Assembly (NCBI RefSeq): GCF_003672135.1
Contig: NC_039518.1
Location: 1,860,001-1,924,000 of the forward strand
Reading direction: 5' to 3'
DNA length: 64,000 bases
Source: Ooceraea biroi
Taxonomy: Eukaryota; Arthropoda; Insecta; Hymenoptera; Formicidae
Shown: one piece after another, positions 12,348 through 23,942 of the stretch
Layout of the letters: the number at the start of each line of letters is the position of its first letter
Numbering within the stretch: position 1 is the stretch's first letter
Translations under genes and position numbers: made by a program
Notes under the pieces: model-generated
Database searches by the model: none
Told to the model about the DNA's origin: nothing
Seen by the model: the letters and a program-made list of their open reading frames with translations, nothing else

Positions 12348-12470
12348 GCGTGCCAGCCTTTGACTATATACCTATGGACCGCTAACGTTGCCACTTAGGT
12401 AATGTAAAAGACGCGATCCAAGATCTCAGCGCACCCACGGCCCAACGGCCAAGCCACGAACTAATGGTCG
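12348..12470 (-). repeat. Short repeat upstream of EIF3J, inverted copy at 15487-15600
   Basis: Read on the minus strand this stretch has TTGGCCGTTGG, then GCGCTGAGATCTTGGATCGC, then GTCCATAGGTATATAGTCAAAGG, in the same order as the plus strand at 15487-15600. The blocks between differ. Nature unknown: an old repeat, or ends of a lost element. Confidence 0.7.
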
Positions 12471-12585
12471 TACATATACCTTTGACTGAAGCATTTGTTC
12501 TGTGGTTTCATGCGCATTGAGGTGTTACAGTGACAAATTCTAAGTGAAAACAAAATGGTTCGTTATTGTTGTATCAAATCATGTA

Positions 12586-13870
12586 TTGGGTCGTCCGGAA
12601 AGTTCGTGCCGATTTTGAAGGAAAATTCAAAGGCAACATTTTTTTATGTCGATAAATATTTATTGACTTATGTATGCACCGTTTTGTTTCACAACCTTTG
12701 TCCATCTTTCACGCAACTGGAAGATTCCATTCTCCCAGAACTTCTTAGGTTTCTCGGCGAAAAACTCCTCAAGGTGGTTTTTTATGTCGATCAAAGAGTT
12801 GAAGTTCTTGCCGCTAAGAGAATTTTGCAAAGACCTAAATAAGTGAAAGTCTGAAGGTGCAATGTCTGGTGAATACGGTGGGTGAGGTGGCACATCCCAG
12901 CCAAACTCCGACAATTTTTGTCGGGTAGTCAAAGAAACATGAGGTCTGGCATTGTCCTGATGGAACACGACGCCCTTCCTATTAGCTAATTCTGGACGTT
13001 TTTCCTGAATCGCTGTCTTTAATTCGTCCAGTTGCGAGCAGTACTTATCTGCATTTATCGTTTGGTTGTGTGGTAGGAGCTCATAATATAGGATTCCTTT
13101 CCAATCCCACCAGACACAGAGCATGACTCTTTTGGATGAAGGCCGGCTTTCGGAGTGGTTAATGCTGGTTCATTTCGCTTACCCCAGGATCTTTTTCGTT
13201 CTACATTGTTGTAAATGATCCATTTTTCGTCACCCGTCACTAATTGCTTCAAAAATGGTACGTTTTCGTTGCGCTTGTACAGCGAGTCGCAGATGGAAAT
13301 GCGATTCATTAAATTTTTTCGGCCAAATTATGCGGAACCCATACATCATAGCGACTTACGTAACCAAGCTTCACTACATGATCGTGGACAGTGGTTTTCG
13401 ATATTTTCAGTATCTCTGCTAATTCACGTGTCGTTTAGCGCGGGTTATTCTCGATCAGTGTCTTGATTTGGTCATCATCAGTAGTAGAGGGTCTGCCCGA
13501 GCGTTCTTGGTCTTTAAGCTTAAAATCACTAGCTCTAAACTTAGCGAACCACTTACGTACGGTTCTTTCAGCTAAAGCGCCTTCTCCGTAAACAGAACAT
13601 ATCGAATTTGTTGCTTATGAGGCATTTTTGCCTTTCCGGTAATAGAAAAGCATCAAGTGTCTAAAATGCTCTTTGTTTTCTTCCATCTTCAAAAGAGTAC
13701 AAAACTGACACGAATCAATTTATCTGAAACAACTTTTTTCCTAAAGATGCGTTGAAATGTCACCTTTAAGCATATGTATATAAATCGTATGTTTTCAATA
13801 ACATTGATATATTCAGACATGTTCCAACGCCATGTATTAAAAATCGGCACGAACTTTCCGGACGACCCAA
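12586..13870 (-). mobile_element. Mariner element, second family, degenerate
   Basis: Inverted ends TTGGGTCGTCCGGAAAGTTCG and their complement are flanked by TA at 12584-12585 and 13871-13872. The element is about 1285 bp, normal for a full-length mariner. Its terminal repeat and transposase differ from the TTGGGTTGGCC family, so it is a separate lineage. Confidence 0.93.
12660..13686 (-). pseudogene. Mariner transposase of second family, several stops and frameshifts
   Basis: The start is at 13686 (MEENKEHFRHLMLFYYRKGK), with an early stop after KGKNAS and another in the R-stop-TTRELAE segment. The C-terminal half is open at 12660-13124 with WWDWKGILYYELLP, HQDNARPH and YSPDIAPSDFHLF, and with 34 residues between the second and third catalytic Asp. 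The first catalytic Asp is in TGDEKW in a separate frame (13055-13309). It is clearly inactive and more decayed than the other family here. Confidence 0.9.
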
Positions 13871-13872
13871 TA

Positions 13873-14385
13873 CAATCACACGATACAAAGCCAAAACAGG
13901 AATACAAAAATCGTCTCGAAATAAAGAATTCACACTTGGTTCCTTAAATTCTCTGCGATTATCGGTCCGCAATTCCGGTGGTTGAAGATGCACAGATCCT
14001 TGAATCTGAAAGGTTTCTCCTTACTTACTTACGAACGGACGTCGATTAATCATTGAGGTCATACCTCATACAATAACGAGCACTACAGAAAAAATATTTA
14101 ATATTTATAGAATAGAAAATAAAACACGCATTTCAAAGAATGACTTTGCACGTAATAAGAAATATAAATGTCCAAAATCTTTTTACCAATTTTGACGCGC
14201 ACGTATTAGATAATGATTTATTAGAAAATCACAAACATAAAATGATAAAAACAATAATAGAGTTTTATTTAGAAATAAAGTTATATTGGTTTGGCAAAGA
14301 ATTGACACGTAACTTACATGTAAAATATGTCCGTAAAGATTTTACAAAACTACTTTTGTTCAAAGGGCAGTAAGTGTAATCTATA
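13873..14385. other. Spacer, nothing assigned
   Basis: AT-rich. The open frames here show no family resemblance. Confidence 0.3.
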
Positions 14386-14387
14386 TA

Positions 14388-14966
14388 CAGGGTGGCCCAT
14401 TTTAATTTATACAGTCGATTTTTTAAAACGCTAAAAGAGATACGAAAAAATGTTTCAGACAGACATGTCACGATTTCGAGGGGGACATAAGATGATACCA
14501 TTGGTTTGACCTTGAATAGTCGTTTGAAGGTCACGTGAAGATCACCTTCAATTTCTTAAATTGAAACCCCAACTTTTTATTGCAGATTCTTATTCTCCAT
14601 CGAAAAGTAAGTAACTTTTGTCTGAAACATTTTTCCGAAAAATGTCATCTTATGTCCTTAAAATGTCCTCAAAACTCATCTCGAAGATCATTTTAAGGAC
14701 ATAAGATGACATTTTTCGGAAAAATGTTTCAGACAAAAGTTACTTACTTTTCGATGGAGAATAAGAATCTGCAATAAAAAGTTGGGGTTTCAATTTAAGA
14801 AATTGAAGGTGATCTTCGCGTGACCTTCAAACGACTATTCAAGGTCAAACCAATGGTATCATCTTATGTCCCCCTCGAAATCGTGACATGTCTGTCTGAA
14901 ACATTTTTTCGTATCTCTTTTAGCGTTTTAAAAAATCGACTGTATAAATTAAAATGGGCCACTCTG
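14388..14966. mobile_element. Palindromic foldback MITE, CAGGGTG type
   Basis: Starts CAGGGTGGCCCATTTTAATT and ends with its near complement (GGGCCACTCTG), with TA on both sides. The arms are about 265 bp and nearly perfect inverted copies, joined by a spacer of roughly 40 bp (AAAATGTCCTCAAAACTCAT...). TA target and CAGGG ends fit a Tc1/mariner-type non-autonomous element. No transposase remnant inside. Confidence 0.9.
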
Positions 14967-15486
14967 TATATATAAGCCAACTACCACTCATTGACTCATC
15001 AACGTGCAGCCCGAACCACTGCATCTATCGACTTGAAATTTTAAGGGTATATTCTTACTAGTACGTAGGTGCTCACTAAGGGTGGGTTTTCCGAAATTCC
15101 ACCCCTAACGGGTGAGAAGGGGTAAAATGTGTTTTTATTTAATTCTACACATAATATCGCGGGCGAAGTCCGCGTGACGGGGGATGCTAGTGTATAATAA
15201 AACTGATTTCTAGTCTCTTAAGATTACGTTTTTATTTTCTTAATTTTTTCCTTTCAAGTATACTTTATTGTACTACATTCTCATGTACCTAATGCTTTAT
15301 TGTAAGTAAGAAAAGAATTTGAAGTTATTTTGCAATTTAACATGAAAAGTGCAACAATTTTACTGTTCATAAAGCATTTAAAAAATCATATTAATACAAT
15401 GACCATGAATATTTTGTTTTATATTGTAGTATAAGAGAATGTGAATATTATATTCTTAAAACAATGTTCACGAAATATATGATTAT

Positions 15487-15600
15487 TAGTTCTTGGTTTG
15501 GCCGTTGGTACCTGGTGGCGCTGAGATCTTGGATCGCACAATGGCTGCCCATTAGCAGTCCATAGGTATATAATCAAAGGTGCCAGCGTTGTCCCGTCCC
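15487..15600 (+). repeat. Short repeat, inverted partner of 12348-12470
   Basis: Contains GCGCTGAGATCTTGGATCGC and GTCCATAGGTATATAATCAAAGG. It is followed at about 15625 by TGCGCATGCGC, a palindrome matching the NRF-1 consensus, so a promoter here is possible but unproven. Confidence 0.65.
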
Positions 15601-15829
15601 ATCATTCGTACGGGGAGTCGGTTGCGCATGCGCGACGACCGATCAAGCAACTGCGAACGATTTCTCCATTTTAATATTCCGGAGTCTGTTAATTCTTGCT
15701 GAATCATACGTTCCGCAATTATATACATTTCCTATGGACCGTATAAAAATCTATTGCGCAAAAGCGTTGTTTAAAATCGAACGCCTAGTAAAATGATAAT
15801 TCGTTATTTATGGCGAAGTCGATTGGATG

Positions 15830-15959
15830 CACTAGTGCGCACTGAGTGCACACACCAAGGCTTGTTTACAGTCAATTTTTATATTTATATTCTTATGTGT
15901 TTCTTCTTATAAAAATTGATTGTAACCAAACCTTAGTATGCACTCAGTGCGCACTAGTG
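15830..15959. repeat. Foldback repeat, about 130 bp
   Basis: CACTAGTGCGCACTGAGTGCA at the left pairs with TGCACTCAGTGCGCACTAGTG at the right. The arms continue inwards through CCAAGGCTTG...CAATTTTTAT with a short AT-rich loop. A small MITE of unassigned family. Confidence 0.85.
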
Positions 15960-16090
15960 TTCTTCTTATATCATCAAGATACCGCCGTATAGTTAGCAGA
16001 CAAATATGATAAATCTGTTTTTCTTTATTGCAATCGTTTGGGAACCGTTTGGGAAAGTTTAGAAAACCACTTTTAGAGTTTGGGAAATAA

Positions 16091-16213
16091 TAGGTCTGTT
16101 CTTTTTAGCTGTACTGCTAAACTAGTGCAATACGTTAAAGTGAGACAAGTATATTTTTTCTCACTCTAACTTATTGCACCAGTTAAGCAGTGCAGCTAAA
16201 AAGAACAGACCTA
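16091..16213. mobile_element. Foldback MITE, TAGGTCTG ends
   Basis: TAGGTCTGTTCTTTTTAGCTG and its complement form the two arms around a short loop. ATAA flanks both sides, and the other copy of the surrounding repeat has a single ATAATT here, so this is an insertion with a short target duplication. Confidence 0.85.
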
Positions 16214-16352
16214 ATAATTGCATCTCAAAATAAAGTTTCATGTCATCAACCAGTGAAAATGCGAGAAGTGAGCAAATTCACTAGGTGTTGACCAATCAAA
16301 TTATAAATATTCTAGTAAATTTGTTCACTTTTCGCATGTTCACTCACGTTAA

Positions 16353-16737
16353 GGGGATGCTGGAGCTGCTAGTGAAATTCTTCGCGATGGTGCTGCCATC
16401 GCACAATATTTGCACAATAAAATACTTTTTACAAAAATTTGGCAATTTGTACGCACAAAATCGCTGTTGAGCGGTGTTTGGACACAATTAAGGAATATGA
16501 AAATGCTTTTCGAAGTGACTTTAGAAGCGTCATAAAAGAGAATTCTGCGTTTTCCTTTAGGATTAGAGGTTAGAATACAGGAGAACACAGAATTCTCTTT
16601 TATGACGCTTCTAAAGTCACTTCGAAAAGCATCCTCATATTTCTTAATTGTGTCCAAACACCGCTCAACATATTGTGCAAATATTGTGCGATGGCAGCAC
16701 CATCGCGAAGAAGTTCATTAGCAGCTCCAGCATCCCC
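16353..16737. mobile_element. TTAA-bounded foldback element 1
   Basis: Starts GGGGATGCTGGAGCTGCTAG and ends in the complement, CAGCATCCCC. TTAA lies at 16349-16352 and 16738-16741. The arms are about 190 bp inverted repeats around a small loop near GGATTAGAGG. TTAA target plus G-rich ends resemble Kolobok-type MITEs (inference from ends only). Confidence 0.88.
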
Positions 16738-16741
16738 TTAA

Positions 16742-17102
16742 GGGGAAGTTGGAGTTGCTAGTGAACTATTTTTTCACTATAGCGATGGTAATTGCAGTTT
16801 CGAAAATTCTCTTTATTGCTTGTGCAGAATAAAAAATCCTTTTCCACAAATGAAGTATAGATAGAAAGAAAGTCCGCTCTACAGGACTTTATATTCGAAA
16901 TGGAAAAAAGTTAGAAAAGACAAATGCAATTTTTTAACTTTTTCCATTTTGAGTATAAAGTCCTGTAGAGCGGACTTTCTTTCTATCTATACTTCATTTG
17001 TGGAAAAGGATTTTATTCTGCACAAGCAATAGAGAGAATTTTCGAAACTGCATTACCATCGTTATAGTGAAAAAATAGTTCACTAGCAACTCCAGGATCA
17101 CC
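16742..17102. mobile_element. TTAA-bounded foldback element 2
   Basis: Starts GGGGAAGTTGGAGTTGCTAG directly after the TTAA that ends element 1, and ends at TTAA 17103-17106. The arms are palindromic, including AAGTCCGCTCTACAGGACTT and its complement. Its right end has decayed to CACC. Confidence 0.88.
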
Positions 17103-17106
17103 TTAA

Positions 17107-17467
17107 GGGGAAGCTGAAGTTGCTAGTGAACTATTTTGTCACTATAGCGATGGTAATTGCAGTTTCGAAAATTCTCTTTATTTCTTGTGCAGAATAAAAA
17201 ATCCTTTTCCACAAATGAAGTATAGATAGAAAGAAAGTCCGCTCTACAGGACTTTATATTCGAAATGGAAAAAAGTTAGAAAAGACAAATGCAATTTTTT
17301 AACTTTTTCCATTTTGAGTATAAAGTCCTGTAGAGCGGACTTTCTTTCTATCTATACTTCATTTGTGGAAAAGGATTTTATTCTGCACAAGCAATAAAGA
17401 GAATTTTCGAAACTGCATTACCATCGCTATAGTGAAAAAATAGTTCACTAGCAACTCCAGCTTCCCC
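17107..17467. mobile_element. TTAA-bounded foldback element 3 (near-identical to element 2)
   Basis: Same 361 bp palindrome as element 2, with few substitutions, in head-to-tail array and sharing the TTAA at 17103-17106. It ends CTTCCCC before TTAA 17468-17471. Confidence 0.88.
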
Positions 17468-17469
17468 TT

Positions 17470-17633
17470 AAGACCTGTGTCTACGATCCAAGAACTTTGT
17501 CAAAGTTCTAGTTCCGTGAAATGTGTAGCCAATGAACTTACAGTTTTTACATAAAAGCTGCATGTTGATTGGCTACACATTTCTCGGACCTAGAACTTTG
17601 ACCAAGAACTTGGATCGTGGACACAAGGCTTTA
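17470..17633. mobile_element. Foldback element abutting the TTAA stack
   Basis: AAGACCTGTGTCTACGATCC pairs with GGATCGTGGACACAAGGCTTT. The arms continue through AGAACTTTG and ATGTGTAGCCAA with a short loop. Family unknown. Confidence 0.8.
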
Positions 17634-17820
17634 GTGATACGTAATAGACCCCCAGACGTGAAGCCAAAAATCTAGGGATGTTTATAATCTTCGATGACAG
17701 TCAAGACCGACGAGTTTACACTAAAGCGTTGAGTAGCACACAGGCGTCTCTGTTTTTTCAAACGCGATCATTTGTTATTCTGGCGGAACAAACAATTTTT
17801 ACTTGTACATTTTATCTAAT

Positions 17821-20800
17821 ATGAGCAATATATTCGCAATCGAGGATGGTAAGTAAATTCAGGACCTATATTTAAAAACTAAAATAGAAGCAAGAAAGTA
17901 GAGATGTTTATATAATTGTTCAATTTAGAAGCCCCCTTACTTGGGTAATTTTAACAAAATATAAGTACACATTGCGGTGAATAGAATGCGAAATTGTTAA
18001 TTGAACGTGTTGCTTGACACGAAAAGGTATCGTTAAAAATGTGATGCATTTTAAGGTTAGGAAATCCGATGGAGGACACGTTGTGTCTCTGTTTCTGTCT
18101 CTTTCACTTATATCTTATTACTTCCAATTTTGACTTTAATAATTTTAATTTTTCACGAGGACACAAAGCAAGTTTTAAAATACTTGCTGAACATTTAAAT
18201 GTTTCCACGTTTGCTTCCACGGTTTGCTGGTTTAAAATCTTGATACATGAGAAGTCACCTTGTACTTCTTTTCTAGATCAATACGAAGACGAGGATGCGG
18301 AGGAGATCTCGTCGAAGCTGTGGCAGGAAGCCTGCTGGATCCTCATTAACGCGTACTTTGACGAGAAGGGCCTCGTACGACAACAATTGGACAGTTTCGA
18401 TGAATTTATCGAGATGTCTGTTCAGCGTATTGTGGAGGACTCGCCGCAAATCGATCTGCAGGCGGAGGCGCAACACACCACCGGCGAAATAGAGAATCCC
18501 GTGAGGCACTTACTGAAATTCGAGCAGATCTATCTGTCGAAGCCGACCCATTGGGAGAAGGACGGCGCACCGTCTCCCATGATGCCCAACGAAGCTAGAC
18601 TGAGAAACCTGACGTACTCCGCGCCGTTGTACGTAGACATCACCAAGACAATCGTGAAGGACAACGAGGACCCTGTTGAAACGCAGCATCAGAAAACGTT
18701 TATCGGCAAAATACCAATAATGTTGCGGTCCAAGTACTGCCTGCTCGCCGGTCTGTCCGACCGAGATCTGACGGAACTGAACGAGTGCCCATTGGATCCT
18801 GGGGGATACTTTATTATCAACGGGTCGGAGAAGGTTCTCATAGCGCAGGAGAAGATGGCGACCAACACCGTTTACGTTTTTAGCATGAAGGACGGCAAGT
18901 ATGCCTACAAGGCTGAAATCAGATCTTGTTTGGAGCACAGTTCGCGCCCCACCTCGACCCTGTGGATCAACATGATGGCCAAGAGCGGAGCGAGCATAAA
19001 AAAGTCCGCAATAGGCCAACGCATCATCGCGATTATTCCCTATATCAAGCAGGAGATTCCCATAATGGTAGTTTTCCGCGCCCTCGGGTTCGTCGCTGAC
19101 CGCGACATCCTCGAGCACATCATCTACGACTTCGACGATCCCGAAATGATGGAGATGGTGAAGCCGTCCCTGGACGAGGCGTTCGTTATACAGGAGCAGA
19201 GCGTCGCCTTGAACTTCATCGGCTCGAGGGGCGCGAAACCAGGCGTGACCAAGGAGAAGCGAATCAAGTACGCTCGAGAAATCTTGCAGAAGGAAATGCT
19301 GCCGCACGTTGGCATAAGCGACTTCTGCGAGACGAAGAAGGCTTACTTTCTGGGCTACATGGTGCACAGATTACTGTCGGCGTCTTTGGGACGACGGGAG
19401 CTAGACGATCGCGATCATTACGGTAACAAAAGACTGGACCTGGCCGGACCTTTGCTGGCATTCCTGTTCCGTGGCCTGTTCAAGAACCTGATGAAGGAGG
19501 TGCGTCTGTACGCGCAGAAGTTTATCGACCGAGGCAAGGATTTCAATCTCGAACTGGCGATCAAGACGAAGATCATTACCGATGGTTTGCGGTACTCGCT
19601 CGCCACGGGCAACTGGGGCGACCAGAAGAAGGCGCATCAGGCGAGAGCGGGCGTGTCGCAGGTGTTGAACAGGCTCACCTTCGCGTCGACGTTGTCGCAC
19701 TTGAGGCGAGTAAACTCGCCGATCGGAAGGGACGGCAAACTCGCCAAGCCGCGTCAGTTACACAACACGTTGTGGGGTATGCTATGCCCGGCAGAAACGC
19801 CCGAGGGTGCTGCTGTGGGACTGGTAAAAAATCTGGCCTTGATGGCGTATATAAGCGTTGGCTCGCAGCCGTCTCCTATTCTGGAGTTCTTGGAGGAATG
19901 GTCGATGGAGAATCTTGAGGAAATAGCTCCGAGCGCTATTGCTGATGCTACTAAGATATTCGTGAACGGATGCTGGGTCGGCATCCACAGGGATCCGGAT
20001 CAGTTGATGGCCACTTTGCGCAAGCTGAGACGGCAGATGGACATCATCGTGTCGGAAGTGTCGATGATCCGCGACATCAGGGACCGTGAAATAAGGATTT
20101 ATACCGATGCGGGCAGAATCAGTAGACCCCTGCTCATAGTGGAGGGACAAAATCTCTTATTGAAGAAAAGACACATCGATATGCTGAAAGAAAGGGATTA
20201 CAATAATGACGGGTAAGAGCGTTCTCTTGGTTCATCAGTTTTGTGCTGTTCGTTGAAGAGGAACGTCATAATCTTTAAACTATTATTATTTATTTATTAT
20301 TTTTTTATTATTAGGTGCGCAAATTAATCTGATGTCTTTAGTTTTATATACGTTGATGATAACCATTTTTTATTTAAATATTAAAACCTAAATTCAATAA
20401 CTTCTTTAATTCGCTAGTAAATAAGATAATAACTCCAATTTATTTGTTAACTAAACTGGCAATACAATTGCAAATCATTGTAAATTATAATGGCAGTTGT
20501 AACGTGCATTAATTTATGATTCAATTTAATCTCTTACAGATGGCAAGAATTGGTAGGTAGCGGAGTTGTAGAGTACATAGACACACTGGAGGAGGAAACC
20601 GTCATGATAGCCATGTCACCAGACGATCTGAGGCAGGAAAAGGAGTACGCGTATTGTACGACCTACACTCATTGTGAAATTCATCCGGCAATGATTCTTG
20701 GCGTGTGCGCTTCCATAATACCATTTCCTGATCACAATCAAAGTCCTAGGAATACGTATCAGGTACAGGAGCAATATACACTACATTTTCTTTCGATCTT

Positions 20801-23800
20801 TTACTTTGCAATTTTCTGGAATACCCTGTCGAAATATATTATTTAATTATTATAAATATTTAAATTTAGATATAGATTTTTTTTATCTTTCAGAGCGCTA
20901 TGGGGAAACAAGCAATGGGCGTGTACATTACAAATTTCCACGTGCGTATGGACACGTTGGCTCATGTACTGTATTATCCTCACAAGCCGTTGGTCACTAC
21001 GAGATCCATGGAGTATCTGAGATTCCGTGAGCTGCCGGCCGGCATTAACAGCATCGTCGCTATCCTGTGCTACACAGGATACAATCAAGAAGACAGCGTC
21101 ATCTTGAACGCAAGCGCCGTTGAGAGAGGCTTCTTCCGATCGGTGTTCTACCGCTCGTACAAGGAGGCGGAATCGAAGAAGATCGGTGACCAGGAGGAAC
21201 AGTTTGAGAAACCTTCGCGTTCTACCTGCCAAGGAATGCGTAATGCTATATACGACAAGTTGGACGACGACGGAATCATTGCCCCTGGCATTCGCGTGTC
21301 GGGTGACGACGTGATCATAGGAAAGACAATTACTCTACCCGAAACGGACGATGAGGTACAAGTCCCAGTATCTTTCAATGTATTCGCTGCTTAATGTACA
21401 ATGTGAGCACGCCGGATGACACTGATCCACCAAATTGCACGCTGAATGTCTTGATTGACACGAAACATTTTAACGTTTCCTCGTTTCATTCGTGCTTTCA
21501 GTTGGACAGTACGACCAAGCGTTTTACGAAACGCGACGCGTCCACCTTCTTGCGCAACAGCGAGACCGGGATAGTCGACCAAGTGATGTTGACGTTAAAC
21601 AGCGAGGGATACAAGTTCTGCAAGATTCGCGTGCGTAGTGTGCGCATTCCGCAGATCGGCGACAAGTTCGCGTCGCGTCACGGGCAGAAGGGTACATGCG
21701 GAATTCAATACAGGCAAGAAGATATGCCGTTCACCTGTGAGGGTCTCACACCCGACATTATCATCAATCCCCACGCCATCCCCTCTCGTATGACCATCGG
21801 TCACTTGATCGAGTGCATACAAGGAAAAGTTTCCGCTAACAAAGGTACAGTTTTCACATTTTTTCGCTCAATTCAAATGTAGATTAAAAGAGAGATATAT
21901 ATTATATATGTATATAGAGATCGATAAAATATCAATTAGATAAAATACCGATTAAATAAAATGCTTGACTTTTAAATACAGGGTGTTTCCTCTAACTGTA
22001 GCACTTAGAATATCTCTGCTTCCTTTGATGATATGAAAACAGTCGAAGGACGAAAATTGTTCGATTCAAAGAGACTAGTACTCTGGTAAGAACATTATTT
22101 TTTTTAATCTGACCTTTCACAAGATGTCAAGGTCATGAACATTTTTTTAAACGAGATGGTATATTTTCCTTAACGAAATGATGTAGCTTGTAAAAAAACA
22201 AATTCAACCATACAGAATATGTTGACCTTCAAATGACTTTGAACCACAAAAATCACGTTTAGGAAAAGAAACTCTATTTATTGTATGTATAACTACAAAG
22301 ATATAAGGTGTTGTCGGAATATCGCGATAAACTTCATTTGCACGGAACATACTCAACGAATCATTTCCTGATCGCTGGATTGGACGTGGTGGAAGAATTT
22401 CTTGGCCGGCTCGATCACCAGATCTTACGCCTCTTGATTCTTTTCTTTGGGGACACCTAAAAATGAAGTTTATCGCGATATTCCGACAACACCTGAAGAT
22501 ATGCGAGAAAGAATTCAGCGTGCGTGCACCGCAATTACTCCGGAATCTCTCAAAAACGTAAAACAATCGTTTATTCATCGAATTCGAAAGTGTATGGAAG
22601 TAAACGGTGATCATTTCGAACATCTGTAAAAAAGGTATATCTTTGTAGTTATACAATAGAGTTTCTTTTCCTAAACGTGATTTTTGTGGTTCAAAGTCAT
22701 TTGAAGGTCAACATATTCTGTATGGTTGAATTTGTTTTTTACAAGCTACATCATTTCGTTAAGGAAAATATACCATCTCGTTTAAAAAAATGTTCATGAC
22801 CTTGATATCTTGTGAAAGGTCACATTAAAAAAAATAATTTTCTTACCAGAGTACTAGTCTCTTTGAATCGAACAATTTTCGTCCTTTGACTTTTTTCATA
22901 TCATCAAAGGAAGCAGAGATATTCTAAGCGCTACAGTTAGAGGAAACACCCTGTATATAATTGTAATAATCTTTTACTAATTTGTAGAAATAATAACACA
23001 ACTAAGATGATTATACCATATGAAAATCTCTCTCTCTCTCTCTCTTTCTTCCTCTCTTTGGCATGTTACATTGGAATTATTTTTACAAATTATTATATAT
23101 AGAATAGTATAGTTGATCTATAAGTAAATAAATCTAATATAAATAATATTAAAAAATGAATAAAAAGATGTCTATGTATTTTTAGGAGAGATCGGTGATG
23201 CTACACCGTTCAACGATGCTGTGAATGTGCAAAAGATCTCGACGCTTCTGCAGGAATACGGTTACCAATTACGAGGAAACGAAGTTATGTACAATGGACA
23301 TACAGGTCGCAAAATCAACGCACAAGTCTTTTTAGGGCCGACTTATTATCAGCGCTTGAAGCACATGGTGGACGATAAGATTCATAGTAGAGCAAGAGGA
23401 CCCGTGCAAATTCTAGTTAGGCAACCTATGGAAGGTCGCGCGAGGTAACTATACGTATCATTAGTCTTGCTGTTCTAATATGCAGCGAATAAATGAAATT
23501 TGACTAAAAACACTTTATATAACGATTATTTGAATCGTCAAAATGGTCAAAATCGATTTACTTTAATTAAAATCTGTTCCGCCAGCTTCGATGTATATGT
23601 ACATGTATATTGTTAAGTATTTTTCGTTTATTCATATATATTTTTATGGGCTTTAGGGACGGTGGACTTCGTTTCGGAGAGATGGAACGTGACTGTCAGA
23701 TTTCTCACGGCGCGGCGCAATTTTTGAGGGAACGTCTATTTGAAGTGTCGGACCCATATCGAATTCACATATGCAATTTTTGCGGCCTGATAGCCATAGC

Positions 23801-23942
23801 AAATTTACGGAACAACACCTTCGAGTGCAAAGGATGCAAAAACAAAACGCAAATTTCGCAAATTAGATTGCCGTACGCGGCGAAGCTCCTTTTCCAGGAA
23901 CTGATGGCGATGAATATTGCACCTAGGCTCATGATAAATTAA
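17821..23942 (+). CDS. RPB2 (RpII140): DNA-directed RNA polymerase II subunit RPB2
   Basis: Seven exons: 17821-17848, 18277-20212, 20540-20762, 20894-21355, 21502-21844, 23186-23444 and 23657-23942. They total 3537 nt and encode 1178 aa, close to the 1176 aa I recall for Drosophila. The true start is MSNIFAIED in a 28-nt first exon. The open frame running into exon 2 from 18069 is intron read-through. RPB2 forms the second half of the polymerase II active centre in the nucleus. Visible family blocks are LNECPLDPGGYFIINGSEKVLIAQE (protrusion/lobe), RELDDRDHYGNKRLDLAGPLL (fork), NSPIGRDGKLAKPRQLH, GYNQEDSVILN, and GDKFASRHGQKGTCG (hybrid binding). The C-terminal zinc ribbon has Cys 1123, 1126, 1141 and 1144. 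Intron 5 holds a transposon at 21979-22953. No break is seen in the coding sequence. Confidence 0.97.
20311..20336 (+). repeat. Solitary element end in RPB2 intron 2
   Basis: TTAGGTGCGCAAATTAATCTG matches the end of the foldback at 24499-24714 with minor change. The rest of an element is not visible here. Confidence 0.5.
21979..22953. mobile_element. Deleted Tc1/mariner-type element with long inverted arms in RPB2 intron 5
   Basis: Ends CAGGGTGTTTCCTCTAACTG and the complement, with TA on each side. The arms are over 300 bp inverted repeats. Between them is a short transposase remnant, so this is an internally deleted copy of an autonomous element. Confidence 0.9.
22355..22629 (+). pseudogene. 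Transposase C-terminal fragment (Tc1/mariner superfamily)
   Basis: Reads NESFPDRWIGRGGRISWP, then ARSPDLTPLDSFLWGHL, a one-base shift, then EVYRDIPTTPEDMRERIQRA to HFEHL-stop. The RSPDLTPLD-FLWG block carries the third catalytic Asp of this DDE group. The first two catalytic segments are missing. Confidence 0.85.
23020..23058. repeat. (TC)n microsatellite in RPB2 intron 5
   Basis: CTCTCTCTCTCTCTCTCTTT tract some 130 bp before the exon 6 acceptor. It is too far from the splice site to be its main pyrimidine tract. Confidence 0.8.

Larger units (their letters stand above)
15972..17748 (+). repeat. Interrupted repeat upstream of RPB2, shared with 32856-33280
   Basis: Three blocks, 15972-16090, 16208-16251 and 17652-17748, match the reverse complement of 32856-33280 in the same order. 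They include ACCGCCGTATAGTTAGCAGA, CTCAAAATAAAGTTTCATGT and GTCAAGACCGACGAGTTTAC. The DNA between the blocks is foldback elements absent from the 33 kb copy. The 33 kb copy has extra internal duplicated sequence between the first two blocks. Confidence 0.85.

Noticed and set aside
18069..18276. Extended N-terminus (MEDTLCLCFC...) of the RPB2 open frame
   Set aside because: It is intron 1 read-through. TTTTCTAG at 18276 is a 3' splice site, and a 28-nt exon at 17821-17848 joins in phase to give the expected start.
21356..21385. Alternative end VQVPVSFNVFAA of an RPB2 fragment
   Set aside because: It is read-through past the donor GAG-GTACAA at 21356. The next exon at 21502 continues the conserved LDSTTKRFTKRDAS block.
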